Positions 48,846 to 60,202 of a DNA stretch of 64,000 bases are shown in pieces (position 1 is the first letter of the stretch; every line of letters begins with the position of its first letter). The stretch is from contig JASAMV010006626.1 in assembly GCA_030248065.1 (NCBI GenBank), positions 1 through 64,000 on the forward strand, written 5' to 3'. The notes under the pieces are model-generated. The model saw nothing but the letters and a program-made list of their open reading frames with translations. It did no database searches and was not told the origin of the DNA. This DNA is from Rhynchonema sp. JSB1_4 (taxonomy: Eukaryota; Nematoda; Chromadorea; Monhysterida; Xyalidae). The translations under genes and the position numbers were made by a program.

Positions 48846-49372
48846 CTATACCACTAAAACAGGAAGACGTACATATGTATGTATGTATGTATGTCTGTGT
48901 GTCTGTGGCCCCCTCCCTCGGAAGGGCGGACGGGTCAATTTTCACGAGTAGCTTTGGGTAAGCTAACGGGTCTTCGGGGGGGGGGGTGTACTAGTCGGGA
49001 CCCGGGCCTACGGCCCGGCTACCGCGGCCGGGCCACCCCCCCCCCCCCCCCGAAGATCCGTTAGCATACCCAAAGCTACCCGTGAAAATTGACCCGTCCG
49101 CACCTCCGAGGGAGGGGGCCACAGACATATATATAGTCTTTCATTTTATTCTCGGTCCAAAGAAAGTATGCAGCAAATGTTTCATCGCAACAGCAGCCAT
49201 CAAGTCACACGCATGTTTCGAGCCACGTTGTCGACCTGTTGGTTATCATCCACGACGATGACTGCTGTTTTCAAGGCGTTGAAACATTTTCTGTATACCG
49301 CCTCTGGGCTGTTATAAAACGGAAAGACTATACATACGTCTTCCTGTTTTATGTAGTTTTAGTAGTATATAG
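48846..49372. mobile_element. TIR element with GC-rich palindromic core
   Basis: The terminal repeats CACTAAAACAGGAAGACGTA (left) and TACGTCTTCCTGTTTTA plus TAGTTTTAGTAG (right) bracket a core. Within the core, GGCCCCCTCCCTCGG, GACGGGTCAATTTTCACG and TAGCTTTGGGTA pair with their complements around a GGGCCTACGGCCC centre. The core includes long G and C homopolymers. Half of this core recurs at 43840-43970. Confidence 0.75.
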
Positions 49373-49429
49373 ATAAGATAATGAAGCAAATCCTCAAAAG
49401 CTAGTCCAGTTTCAAAATTGACTTCCCTT

Positions 49430-51505
49430 CTTCTCAGGCTTAGGCTTGGGCTAACTATTAGGCTTAGACAACGCCAAACCCCAACAAAATCCGTACACGC
49501 TATTACAAATCAATAATTTGCGTTTTCTCCCTCTCAAGCATACACATGTTGAATTAGTGACACACAGTTGCGGCGTGCGCTGTGCACGCATTTTTTGTGG
49601 CGCGCGACGTATCATACATTGCGGCGTGCGCCGTGTTGTACATTCATTGCGGTTTCTGAGGTGCACTGTGGCGTGCCAAAATCAACTCAGATGCTGCAAA
49701 TTTGGTGATTGTGCGGCGTACCAAAGCTTGCCTATTTGCGACGTAGGCAAAGTACACATTATACTGCGGCGTGTCAAGTACGTCATGAAGGCTGCGGCGT
49801 CTGAAGTTCTTCCACAGATGGGCACGCCATAAATAAGCGATTTTCAGACGCCGCGTTTGGGTTAATTTTGGCACGCCGCAGCATACTTCAGACGCCGCAA
49901 TGTATGTCGCACGCCGCAAATAGACGCGTGCACGACGTACGCCGCTGGCCGAGTCAGTCTTAACCTCTGACCGTGTCACCAATGCTGCATGCATGCTCTC
50001 AAGGCAACTGGACTAGCCTTTCCCAACACGCGTAACTTGCTGGCAAAACTACAAACCGAGCTGGTCTACCAAAACCAATATTTTACACAATTCATTCAAC
50101 CAATTTGTGCGTGGCAGCGCTAGCGGTAAACGAGGAAGGCGCTGTTCCACACCAGATCATGCACGGCACTAACCTATGCAACTTTTGGGCGTGCTAGAAG
50201 ACTGATAACAGACAAGACTGATAATAAAACGGATAAAGCTGAAAGACCAGACTCCGTTGTGCTGGAGGGAAAACTGATTACAAATAACCCGGATAAAGCT
50301 GATAAACCTGATAAAGCTGATAAACCTGATAAAGCTGATAAACCCGACTCAGCTGCGCTGGGGGAAGACTGATTACGGATTGAAAACAAAACGGATCTCA
50401 TAAACCCGAATCGGTAATGGGACGGTTCGTTCCCAGTGATCTGGTCCCGAATTCCTGCAGCTGTTTTGGAAAGACCGCGCGTAGTGCTTCAAAGATTACC
50501 TTGCTGTTTGACGGGCTTGCCTCATGATGTTTCATTTGATTCAGGCTGGAGCCTAAGCCTGAGCCTATTGGTTCGCCATGTGCTTCCAATATTTATTTAG
50601 CACTCATATTGTTCGTCTTGTCACGTTATCAGTGATGTAGTTTGGGGTATGCCCCCCCCCCAACTGCTAGGGAGCTTTATTGCTCCAGCTTTCTTGTTCC
50701 GGTCATCAAGTCAAAAAAGTGTTGATCTTAGTGTCAAAATAACCATTTTATAGGCCATACTGGTCAAATTTACTCAAATTTTCTCTCACATGCACAGAAA
50801 TACGCATTTTGAGCTTCAGCCTTATTTTAGCATAATTTCGACCAATTTTTAAACCCCTGTTTTTGATTTTTGACTTCTGGACCAATACCCCCAAATCGGG
50901 GGTACCCGGCTAGCTACATAGCTTTCTTGCTCGGGCCAACTAAATCACTGCACGTTATGCTTGTGCAATATCAACTGCGCATTTCATTCTTTGCTCGTAA
51001 ATAGATTATTGATTGATATCAAGAGCATTTGATTAACTGGCATTGGTAATAGCAGTCACACGCAGTGCATATGCATCTCCTTCTCCTACGTCACCAAATC
51101 GGGTAAACAACCACAAAGAATTCGACAAACATAGCAGACACAGTCACCTGCACCGCGCCCGTCTAATCCCAACTGGAGGCAGACTCCGCTCGCTTTGCTG
51201 CAAACCAAAACTGGCCAGCCGGTTTTTAGGAATCACCACCACACGGGCGCCGCCTGCCGGAGAGTTAAAATTTAGGCTTATATTCAGGCTTATGCTACCG
51301 CTTCCTCCACAACCTCTGCAGGGTGTATTGTGAGTGATCACCCTTCCATCAACCCTTTTGGGTCTTTTTGTGAATAGGATGGAGTAGAGCGCGGAGCGGC
51401 ATACCCTTTGGAGCAACTGTCCAAGCTTTTCCCAACAAGCGTCCTCCTCCTGGTAAAGGGAAAGAAAACAATGTCATGTCATCAAGATTGACTACCGTAA
51501 AAACC
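49430..51505. repeat. Repeat-rich non-coding region
   Basis: This holds degenerate TTAGGC-like motifs at its start, a cluster of GCGGCGT/ACGCCGC motifs in both orientations at 49570-49945, an 18-bp tandem repeat at 50292-50345, and further TTAGGC-like motifs near 50545 and 51270. No supported gene. Confidence 0.5.
50292..50345. repeat. 18-bp tandem repeat, three copies
   Basis: The unit GATAAAGCTGATAAACCT is repeated three times almost without change. Confidence 0.8.
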
Positions 51506-51922
51506 TACCGTAAAACCTAAAATACAAGGGGGGGCTGTATTTTTTCACTGACCCCTGGGGGGCTGTATTTTGGGGGGGCTCTATTTTTGGGGGGGCTGTA
51601 TTTTTTCGCTGCCCAAAATCTCAAAAAAATGTTCCAAAAATACCCCTAAAATGGAGTTCTGTCAGGGTGTTACTGGTCATTATTGAGTGTTTTTAGGTGC
51701 AGATCTTCCATAAAAGGCTTTACGTCATCATATACTCAACCACAAACGTTGTACACACGGTGTTTTATACAGGAACTTGACTTTACGACCCCCAAGCGGG
51801 GGAATTCCAAGTTGGGGGGGCTGTATTTTTGGGGGGCTCTATTTTTTCACTGACCCCTTTTAGGGGGGGCTGTATTTTTGGGGGCTCTATTTTTGGGGGG
51901 CTCTATTTTAGGGAATACGGTA
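51506..51922. mobile_element. TA-flanked MITE copy B0
   Basis: It begins TACCGTAAAACCTAAAATAC and ends CTCTATTTTAGGGAATACGGTA, with G-rich CTGTATTTTT/CTCTATTTTT repeats inside both arms. The interior (CATAAAAGGCTTTACGTCATC) is nearly identical to the copy at 52041-52470. Confidence 0.75.
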
Positions 51923-52040
51923 AATACAGCCCCCCGGAATAGAGCCCCCCGTAATACAGCCCCCCAAAAAGGGGTCAGTGAATTAATAGAGCCCCCCCTA
52001 AGCAGTGCTGTGGCTACTTTTGAGGGGCGGGTAGGGTACA

Positions 52041-52470
52041 TACCGTAAAACCTAAAATACAAGGGGGGGCTGTATTTTTTCACTGACCCCTTTTAGGGGG
52101 GGGGCTGTATTTTTGGGGGGCTCTATTTTTGGGGGGGCTGTATTTTTTCGCTGCCCAAAATCTCAAAAAAATGTTCCAAAAATACCCCTAAAATGGAGTT
52201 CTGTCAGGGTGTTACTGGTCATTATTGAGTGTTTTTAGGTGCAGATCTTCCATAAAAGGCTTTACGTCATCATATACTCAACCACAAACGTTGTACACAA
52301 GGTGTCTTATACAGGAACTTGACTTTACGACCCCCAAGCGGGGGAATTCCAAGTTGGGGGGGGGGCTGTATTTTTGGGGGGCTCTATTTTTTCACTGACC
52401 CCTTTTAGGGGGGGCTGTATTTTTGGGGGGGCGCTATTTTTGGGGGGGCTCTATTTTAGGGAATACGGTA
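52041..52470. mobile_element. TA-flanked MITE copy B1 (inside A)
   Basis: It has the same ends and interior as the copy at 51506-51922, differing by a few bases and by homopolymer length. It starts TACCGTAAAACC and ends GGGAATACGGTA. Confidence 0.8.
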
Positions 52471-53513
52471 GGTGGAAAAAATCGGGGCGGGTAGGGGGGT
52501 AGTGTACCGGGTGGGATTTTGGGGGGGGGGGGAATCCGGTTTGGGGGGGAGGGGGGAAGATTTTTCGGGGCGGGTAGGGTGGTACAACACAAGTTTTTTC
52601 GGGTGCCTGTTTTTATGTACTAAAAAGTGCATACCGTATTGTCGGAAATAGAACCCCCCATTAATTGACCCCCCTCATTAATTGAACCCCACCCAAATGG
52701 CTCGAAATCAAAAATAGAACCCCCCCATTAATTGACCCCCTCATTAATAGAACCCCACCCCAACCTTCACCGTACCACAGATTAGTGGTATGGTAAGGCT
52801 GTGTTGTTGTGTTAAATGTTGTTTAAGCTTGCGTTTTCAGCAGAATACGGCTTTTTAAGCATAATTAACGCTGTTAAAGGCAGAAAATACCCCAAACAGG
52901 CCATTTTTAGGGGCATTATTAAAAGTGATTTTTTTCGTCGGGGGGCCAAATGAAAAGTATAACCCCCCAACAGTGTAGTGGCAGGCAGATGGTTGCAAGG
53001 TACCCTTGGGGGGGATGGATCCAGATGGTTGCAAGGTACCCCCCTACCCAGCCTCCGGGAGGTTGCAAGGTACCCCTGAGGTCCGAAAAAAAGGGTGTTT
53101 TTTGCATGCGTTATACTGCAAATTTGGCCGAAAAATTGGTACTTTTTTTGCATTTTGGCCGAAAATTTGCCTAAAATACCTATTATATGAAGGTTTGCGC
53201 GCGGAGCGCGCGATTTTTGGGGTTTTGAGGTCGAAAAACACCCATTTTTGCCTATAAAAACCATAAATTGATGGTTGCAAGGTACCCTCCGGGGTGGTTG
53301 CAAGCAGTGTTCGAACGGGATCCCGATCCCGATCCCGATCCCGGGATCCCGGGCCCTTTTTCTGATCCCGATCCCGATCCCGATCCCGTCATTTTGAAAA
53401 AGACAATCCCGATCCCGATCCCGATCCCGCCCAAAAAAGTACCGGGATCGGGATTAAGTTTTGAGAACAAAAAGTAAAAAATTATGCAATCATAATTCGC
53501 CAAGCTGTTGTAA

Positions 53514-53866
53514 GGGCGCGGCCACGCAAACGCGGGCGCGGGTCGCGGGTCAGAAAAATTTTGTATATGTCCAACAATCGCGCCGCGATTGCATGGCCGC
53601 ACTTGCGGGTCGCGGTTTGCGAGTCACTTGAAACATTTGTTTGGCTGCAACAGACAAAACTTAACCCATCAGCGTCGAACGAACGTCGCAGACTGCAGTA
53701 GCACAGCGCTGATTGGTTCATTTTTCTGTGTAATGGCTAAATAATGTTTCAAGTGACCCGCAAACAGCGTCCCGCAAGTGCGGCCATGCAAACGCGGGGC
53801 GATTGTTGGACATATACAACATTTTTCTGACCCGCGACCCGCGCCCGCGTTTGCATGGCCGCGCCC
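53514..53866. mobile_element. Layer F: PIF/Harbinger-like MITE inside D
   Basis: The inverted ends GGGCGCGGCCACGCAAACGC and GCGTTTGCATGGCCGCGCCC continue for about 70 bp (GTATATGTCCAACAATCGC). The flanking TAA on each side (53511-53513 and 53867-53869) fits the 3-bp duplication of PIF/Harbinger elements. There is no coding capacity. Confidence 0.75.
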
Positions 53867-53869
53867 TAA

Positions 53870-54215
53870 GAGGTGCTCGACGGCTGATTCCGAGTGTGAT
53901 GAAACCGCAAGCACCACCAATCAACAAGCCCAGCTAGAACTGAACGGTTACACAAAGTTGCATCGAACAAAGGGACTCAGTTTCGAGGAAATGTTGTCAT
54001 GGTGGGCAACAAATGAGACAAAGTTTCCGCGACTGGCACGTCTAGCTTTCAAATATCTAAGCGCTCCGCCTACGAGCGTGCCTTTTGAACAGCTCTTTTC
54101 CAGTGCAGCTGATTTGTTTGATGACAAAAGATACTGCTTGAAACCAGAAAATGGTGAAATGCTTGGCTTTTTGTCAATGGCTTTGCCATTGATCGACTAC
54201 AGTTATGATCTTTGA
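53870..54215 (+). pseudogene. hAT transposase C-terminal fragment
   Basis: An open frame ending at 54215 encodes the hAT C-terminal dimerisation motif: a WW pair followed by FPRLARLAFKYLSAPPTSVP, then FEQLFSSA and LKPENGEMLGFL. The N-terminal zinc finger and catalytic parts are absent. The remnant sits between MITE F and the right end of element D, so this is a decayed transposase and not a host gene. Confidence 0.85.
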
Positions 54216-55575
54216 ACTACTGTAACTTCTCTGTCATCAGCTATTCTCGATTTTCAGTCGGCTTTAATCACTGTTCCGGGTGTTTATCCATGTGTGATAA
54301 ACATGTTTCATGGTTGTCTGTGACATTAACTTGCATCTTATGCATAGTCCAAAAGCCATTGCTTTTGGACTATCTGGTCAATCCCGATCCCGATCCCGGG
54401 ATCCCGGGTTTTCAAAACCGGGATCCCGATCCCGATCCCGATCCCGACACTTTCTTGATCCCAATCCCGATCCCGGGATTAAAAATGAATCCCGTTCGAA
54501 CACTGGTTGCAAGGTACCTACCCTTCCCCCCATCCCCCCCAAGGGGTGGTTGCAAGGTACCTACTCCTTAGGGGGGGGGAATCCCCCCCCCCCCATCCCC
54601 CCCCCAGCCACTACACTGCCCCCCAATAATAGGCCCCCCCCATAAATTGAACCCCCCCAAAATGACCCCAGTGAAAAAATAGACCCCCCGGGTTCTGTTT
54701 CCGACAATACGGTATATCGCGCGCAGCGCGAGATTTTTTGCACTTTTCAGGGTTTTCGGTCGAAATTTGGGCATTTTTGGCCGAAAAATGGGCATTTTGG
54801 GGGTAAAAATCGGGGCGGGTAGGGTACCAGGGCGGGGCGGGTAGGGGGGTAGGGTACAAGAGCGGGGCGGGTAGGGGGGTAGCGTACCAGGCTGGGGCGG
54901 GTAGGGTACCATTGGGGGGACCCCCCCCCCCCCACCCCCCCCCCAGCCACAGCACTGCCCCTAAGTAACATCCCCTATACAGTAGTGTATTAACGCTTGA
55001 TAGATAGTAGTGGTGCACAGGTACATTTATGCACGTTTGTTGTTCGTTCAGACAGAGCACATAATACGCCTCTTATTTACGAATAGACACGAATAAATGC
55101 GATTACAAGCGAAAAAAACATCCTTTCAAACCCCCTTTTTAGGAGTTTTCTGGGAACATTTTTTCAGGTTCGGGTCAGTGAATTAATAGAGGCCCCCCCG
55201 GAATAGAGCCCCCCCAAAATAGGGTCAGTGAGTTAATAGAGCCCCCTTCTATTTAGGTTTTTACTTACGGTAATTTTACGGAAATCCACCCGTTTTGTGT
55301 GTGCTTCAGCATAGTCCCATACTTAAGCTTTACGCTTCTATTCCCGGCCCGGTCAGCCAATTTGCAAGGGCCGAAAACTGAAAAAGTCCAAAAAACTGAA
55401 AAAAATGCGAAAATTTTCTGCAGAATACTTGTTTTCACTGGTGCAGCTTAGGCATAATGGGCACAATACCTGTTTTGAGACCCAATACCAATACCCACCA
55501 ATACCACTTGGGTTCCCCCTTCCCGGTATTGGTTCTGGTCAGTGGTGTAGCTACCCAGGCAGGCGGGGCGTCAAC

Positions 55576-56010
55576 CAGTGTAGTGGCAGGCAGATGGTTG
55601 CAAGGTACCCTTGGGGGGGGATGGATCCAGATGGTTGCAAGGTACCCCCCTACCCAGCCTCCAGAAGGTTGCAAGGTACCCCTGGGGTCCGAAAAAAGGG
55701 TGTTTTTTGCATGCTTTTTTCTGCAAAATTGGCCGAAAAAATGGTACTTTTTTTGCATTTTGGCCGAAAATTTGCCCAAAATAGCTATTAAATGGAGGTT
55801 TGCGCGCGGAGCGCGCGATTTTTGGGGTTTTGAGGTCGAAAAACACCCATTTTTGCCTATAAAAACCACAAATTGATGGTTGCAAGGTACCCTCCGGGGT
55901 GGTTGCAAGGTACCTACCCTTCCCCCCCCATCCCCCCCAAGGGGTGGTTGCAAGGTACCTACTCCTTAGGGGGGGGGAATCCCCCCCAGCCCCCCCCAGC
56001 CACTACACTG
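55576..56010. mobile_element. Layer C family, copy 2 (uninterrupted)
   Basis: The ends CAGTGTAGTGGCAGGC and GCCACTACACTG are flanked by GCGTCAAC on both sides (55568-55575 and 56011-56018). The 435-bp body is closely similar to 52971-53304 plus 54514-54618. It shows the intact GGTTGCAAGGTACC site where element D inserted in copy 1. Confidence 0.9.
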
Positions 56011-56307
56011 GCGTCAACCTACTGCACCACCTACTAAATTCGCGCGCAGCGCGCGATGTTTTGCCTGTTTGGTGTAAAAAATACCGATTTTGAACCATTT
56101 TGAGTCCAAAATATTGACTTTGGGGTCGATTGTTGTTGACGATGCATAGATTATTGTTCCCAGAAGTTGTTGACGACAGATAGATGAGCCCATGAAGTGT
56201 TGGCGATAGGTAGATGCAACTATAAATCTTTAGGTCAGATCACACCCCACCACAAATGCGAGTGCCTGCACGTTGAACTTTGTCTGTGCGACCTGACACC
56301 GCCCAAA

Positions 56308-59300
56308 ATGTCCGCATCGGTGGCTGAAAATGCTGGAGACGCTGCTGCCAAAGACAAGGAGAACGACGCAGCAAGCGGCAGCAATTCTGCACAAGAAGAG
56401 GTTGGTTTTTCCAGAGGTGGGAATCGGACTGGGCACAGACTGCCAGTCCGAGCTCTGCGGACGGGCCGGGCCGATTTGGAATGTCGAGGTGGGCGAACGG
56501 CCGAAGCGAAAAGGCCCAGCGTAATTGAATGTCACCAAAAAAATTGTGATCTTTAAGCAACATTTGCTAAAATTTCTCGCGATTCGGCAAATATAGCTTT
56601 CAGGTCCATGGTTATCCGAAATTTTTTTTATCAAAACAGTCTTTTGCACGAAACATTGCTTCGAAATATCAGAAAAAGTCGGGCGGGCCGACCCCAAGCA
56701 AGGCCACCTCTGATTTCATGCAATACATGTAAAGTTTTTTTGTATTTAGCCTTTTACCAAGTAAACCTGCAAGTAAAAACGCAAATATCTTGCAGTTTGT
56801 GTGTAGAATTATTAAAAAAACGCAGGTGGTCCGATTTGACAAAAATGAACCTTGCCCGTGCCCGCCAGACGCAATAATTTTGAAGACTTTGGTCAAAAAG
56901 TGATTTTGATGCAAATTGTCGGCATATCGTGTGGGGCAGGAAGGAATGAAGACATATTGTGAGCCCGTCCTCCAGTTCCTGCTCTACCCAATGGCCATTC
57001 GGCGTCGCATCGCTGTTGTTTGCATCAATGTCAATCTTCAGGAGACTCTAGATGCCGAGATCCTGCGCATGTCGAACGATGACATCCGAAGTCGGTCACA
57101 TCTATTGGATGCCGAAATCCGCATCATGCGAAGTGAGGTGCAACGCGTCAATCACAATATGACTATGCTGAAGGAAAGGATCAAGGAAAACACCGAGAGA
57201 ATTAAAGTCGGTTGATTTCGTTCGCATTGTTTCACATAAGAAACTGTGAAAGTCTCCTTGTCGTGCCCAATGTGCAGTTGATTACATTCATTCGGAGTGG
57301 TCAGGAAAGCACTTGATTCTTGCAGTGCAGAGGTCGGATTAACTGTGATTCGTTGTTCCAGGTGAACAAAACACTTCCGTATCTGGTGAGCAACGTTGTT
57401 GAGCTGTTGGAGCTCGATCCGTTACAAGAGGAAGAGGGCGCCAATGTGGATCTGGATGCGAACAAGACGAAATGTGCCGTGATTAAAACAAGTAATATTG
57501 ATTTTTTTTCTGTCTTGTTTGTTCGTCGTTACACATTTCGCTCCGACATGTCACAAATTTCAAGGTACGCGAGCGACGTATTTCCTACCGGTGATAGGCC
57601 TGGTTGAGCCAGATGAACTGAAACCGGCCGATTTGGTCGGCGTCAACAAAGACTCGTATTTGATCCTGGAGAAGTTACCAGCAGAATACGACTCAAGGGT
57701 GAAAGCTATGGAGGTGGGACGGGATGGGATCAATGGTCATGTAAAACTGATCGCAAAAAAACTGCGCTTTCCTCAGCGTGATACTTGGAAAATAACGTGT
57801 TTTTACCATTTTTTTGAGGGGGGGATTGAAAACTCCGGCCCCTCGAACTCAGGTATTTTTCTGCAAGTTTGTGCTGGATTTGGAAAAAGGTTCCTGAGAC
57901 CGACGTTCGTCGAAAGCGCGACATCTAAGGGCTCGTGTAGTCATACCGGGAAGTAGGAACTTAGTTTTTTCTATGTCCAAGATTGCATTTCCCAATTTCC
58001 GATATGACTACACGCACACCGGGAGGAACTGGAAACTTTTCAAAAAGTGCTTGTGCTAACGTTAACGTGGGTCAGAAAGACTTTACTTCATTTCATTTCA
58101 TGTGGTCTGCATAGCACGCTGCGATCTGTTTTTTTGATTTGTCAGCATCGAACAGCCCAGTGCAACATTACCTTGCACTTGTCAATTGGCAGGTGGACGA
58201 GCGTCCAACGGAGGAGTACAGTGACATCGGTGGACTCGACAAACAGATACAGGAACTGATCGAAGCCGTTGTGCTGCCGATGACGCATCGCGAACGATTT
58301 GAGAATATTGGCATTCAACCACCAAAGGGCGTGTTGCTTTATGGACCACCTGGTTGGTTTAGTTAGTTGTCGGCTGTGTTTTCATTCGAGGAAAATTTTT
58401 ATTCGAGTCACTTTCAGGCACGGGCAAGACAATGATGGCACGTGCTGTGGCCGCACAGACTCAGTCAACATTCCTCAAGCTGGCTGGACCACAGCTCGTA
58501 CAGATGTTCATTGGAGACGGGGCGAAATTGGTACGATTTATTTAATATATTTTCGTGAAAGAGATTGCTATTGGCATTGACTGCGGCATGACAACTGAGA
58601 AGCTTTGTTATTGTTACTGGATAAAACTCTCTCTATGGCTGTATGCAGGTTCGTGACGCTTTCGCTCTGGCAAAAGAAAAAAAGCCGACGATTATTTTTA
58701 TCGATGAATTGGATGCTATTGGTTTGTGTCACCTTTCTTCTGTTTTTTGATATGAAAGCGTATTTCGGTCGATTTATCTGTTCAGGTACGAAACGTTTCG
58801 ACTCCGAAAAAGCCGGTGATCGCGAAGTGCAACGCACAATGTTGGAATTGTTGAATCAATTGGACGGATTTCATCCCAATGCTGATATCAAAGTATGAAA
58901 AATGTTATTGAAATCAACAGAACACACACTCGGAAGATAACCTGATTTATCAAGGTGATCGCTGCAACAAACCGAGTTGACATTCTCGACCCAGCCTTGT
59001 TGCGTAGCGGTCGATTGGACAGAAAAATCGAACTACCAGCACCAAATGAGGAGGCTCGCGCCAGAATTCTGCAGATCCATTCGCGAAAAATGAATGTCAA
59101 GTTGGTCATCGTTTGCCACCAATTAATGTTTCTCTCCGTGACTTTTTCTTCAAAACATTGTTTTCATTCTTTCAGCAAGGACGTCAACTTTGAGGAGCTA
59201 TCCCGATGTACGGATGATTTCAATGGCGCGCAGTGCAAGGCCGTCTGCGTTGAAGCGGTGATGTGTTGTTTTGTTTTTGTAGTTCTTAGCAGGCAAAGGC

Positions 59301-59591
59301 CGAGATGCAATTTGCTGGCAGTTGGGTCAGGTCAAGATTAGCGCTATTTGTTCCGTGTCCCATCCATCGTATTTTTTGTGACGAAATTAAATCGTATTTT
59401 TCGAGAAATGTGGTTGTTTGTGCGTGGATTTATGAGACGTGACCGGTCGACGCAACTCATTTTGCTGTTTCAATTTGCAGGGTATGATCGCGTTGCGTCG
59501 TGACGCAAGCGAAGTGCTGCACGAAGACTTTATGGATGCCATCCTTGAAGTTCAGGCAAAGAAGAAAACCACGCTGAATTATTACGCCTAA
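56308..59591 (+). CDS. rpt-5: 26S proteasome regulatory ATPase Rpt5 (PSMC3)
   Basis: Eleven exons with matching phases: 56308-56400, 57042-57206, 57362-57491, 57565-57713, 58193-58352, 58418-58530, 58649-58721, 58786-58892, 58955-59100, 59176-59257 and 59481-59591. The N-terminal coiled coil ([21 protein letters not shown]) precedes the OB domain. The AAA module has Walker A GPPGTGKT (split between exons 5 and 6), Walker [12 protein letters not shown] and the second-region-of-homology [21 protein letters not shown]. The C-terminus LNYYA is the hydrophobic-Tyr-X motif that docks into the 20S alpha ring and opens its gate. It is one of six ATPases of the 19S base, unfolding ubiquitinated substrates. 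Nothing essential is missing. The first intron is about 640 bp and holds some GC-rich sequence. Confidence 0.95.
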
Positions 59592-60202
59592 CTATCTCGG
59601 ATTTTTTTGTTTTATCATATCCCAAATAATATTGCTTCGTGATCAATTTGTTGTGTTCGTTTGAATGTGAATGCGCCTAATTGTTGCTCTGGATTGGTGA
59701 CACAAAGTTGTCCTTTTCCTTCACAGGTTTTTTGTATTTGTTTTTTATTGAGTTGTTGATAAACAAGCGATATATGCAGTTTCAGGTGAAAGCTTGACTT
59801 TTGTGACTTTGATGCAAATTGGTTTTGAGTACCAAACTTCTCCAAGGGAAGTCCTAATATCCGTGCTGTTTGCCAGTGTCATGTTTCAATTCGCATGATC
59901 ACTTGTTGCGACACAGGCTGCGTATGTCGTGTAAGTTATATTTCCTGCACGTACACAGTGCCCACTGCCACCATTTGTGGACCGTGCTATAGGACACGTC
60001 ATCTCTAACAGGCATGTTAACGTGCCAGGCAGGAATGCTTTTGTTTACCATTGTACGTGGGGCAATGGCCTGCTTGTGTTGCTCATCAAATACAAAATTG
60101 TTTTTTTTGTATAAAATCAAATTCACTTTTTATTAATTATAATTAATATCAAATTATTTTTGTACAAAATCACTTTTTCGTTCAGTCAGCACCAAAACAA
60201 TC
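59592..60202. other. Intergenic, nothing recognised
   Basis: About 0.6 kb of T-rich 3' sequence of Rpt5 followed by the presumed promoter region of the SDF2-like gene. No specific element was found. Confidence 0.4.

Larger units (their letters stand above)
53305..54505 (+). mobile_element. Layer D: hAT transposon, internally deleted
   Basis: The ends CAGTGTTCGAACGGGATC and GATTCATTTTTAATCCCGGG-side CCCGTTCGAACACTG are inverted. The flanks GTTGCAAG (53297-53304 and 54506-54513) form a perfect 8-bp target-site duplication. Subterminal GATCCC repeats occupy both ends. A transposase remnant is at 53870-54215 and a further MITE at 53514-53866. The element is 1,201 bp long, far shorter than an autonomous hAT. 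Confidence 0.9.
52971..54618. mobile_element. Layer C, copy 1: hAT-type MITE interrupted by element D
   Basis: The ends CAGTGTAGTGGC and GCCACTACACTG are flanked by CCCCCCAA on both sides (52963-52970 and 54619-54626). The body carries repeated GGTTGCAAGGTACC motifs and a GCGCGCGGAGCGCGCG palindrome. It equals the copy at 55576-56010 except that element D with its duplicated GTTGCAAG is inserted. Confidence 0.9.
52632..54714. mobile_element. Layer B2: TA-flanked element (inside A)
   Basis: The ends TACCGTATTGTCGGAAATAG and the complement of CTGTTTCCGACAATACGGTA match over 17 bp outright and continue into C-rich arms of the ATTAATTGACCCCCC type. It is split by layer C at 52970/54619. Confidence 0.75.
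52003..54957. mobile_element. Layer A: hAT-type MITE with 8-bp target duplication
   Basis: The inverted ends CAGTGCTGTGGCT and AGCCACAGCACTG are flanked on both sides by CCCCTAAG (51995-52002 and 54958-54965), a perfect 8-bp target-site duplication as left by hAT transposases. Its own sequence includes GGGGCGGGTAGGGTAC repeats. The interior is filled by later insertions B1 and B2. Confidence 0.85.
51917..55272. mobile_element. Outermost layer E of the nested transposon stack
   Basis: It opens with TACGGTAAATACAGCCCCCC and closes with GAGCCCCCTTCTATTTAGG...TTACGGTA, again a TACCGTAA-type family in the opposite orientation to B0. It is split by element A at 52002/54958. The boundaries of this outer layer are less certain than those of the layers inside it. 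Confidence 0.5.

Noticed and set aside
54561..55060. Tyr/Pro-rich frames on the minus strand
   Set aside because: They translate GGGTAGGGTACC-type repeats of transposon layer A; repeat-derived, not a gene.
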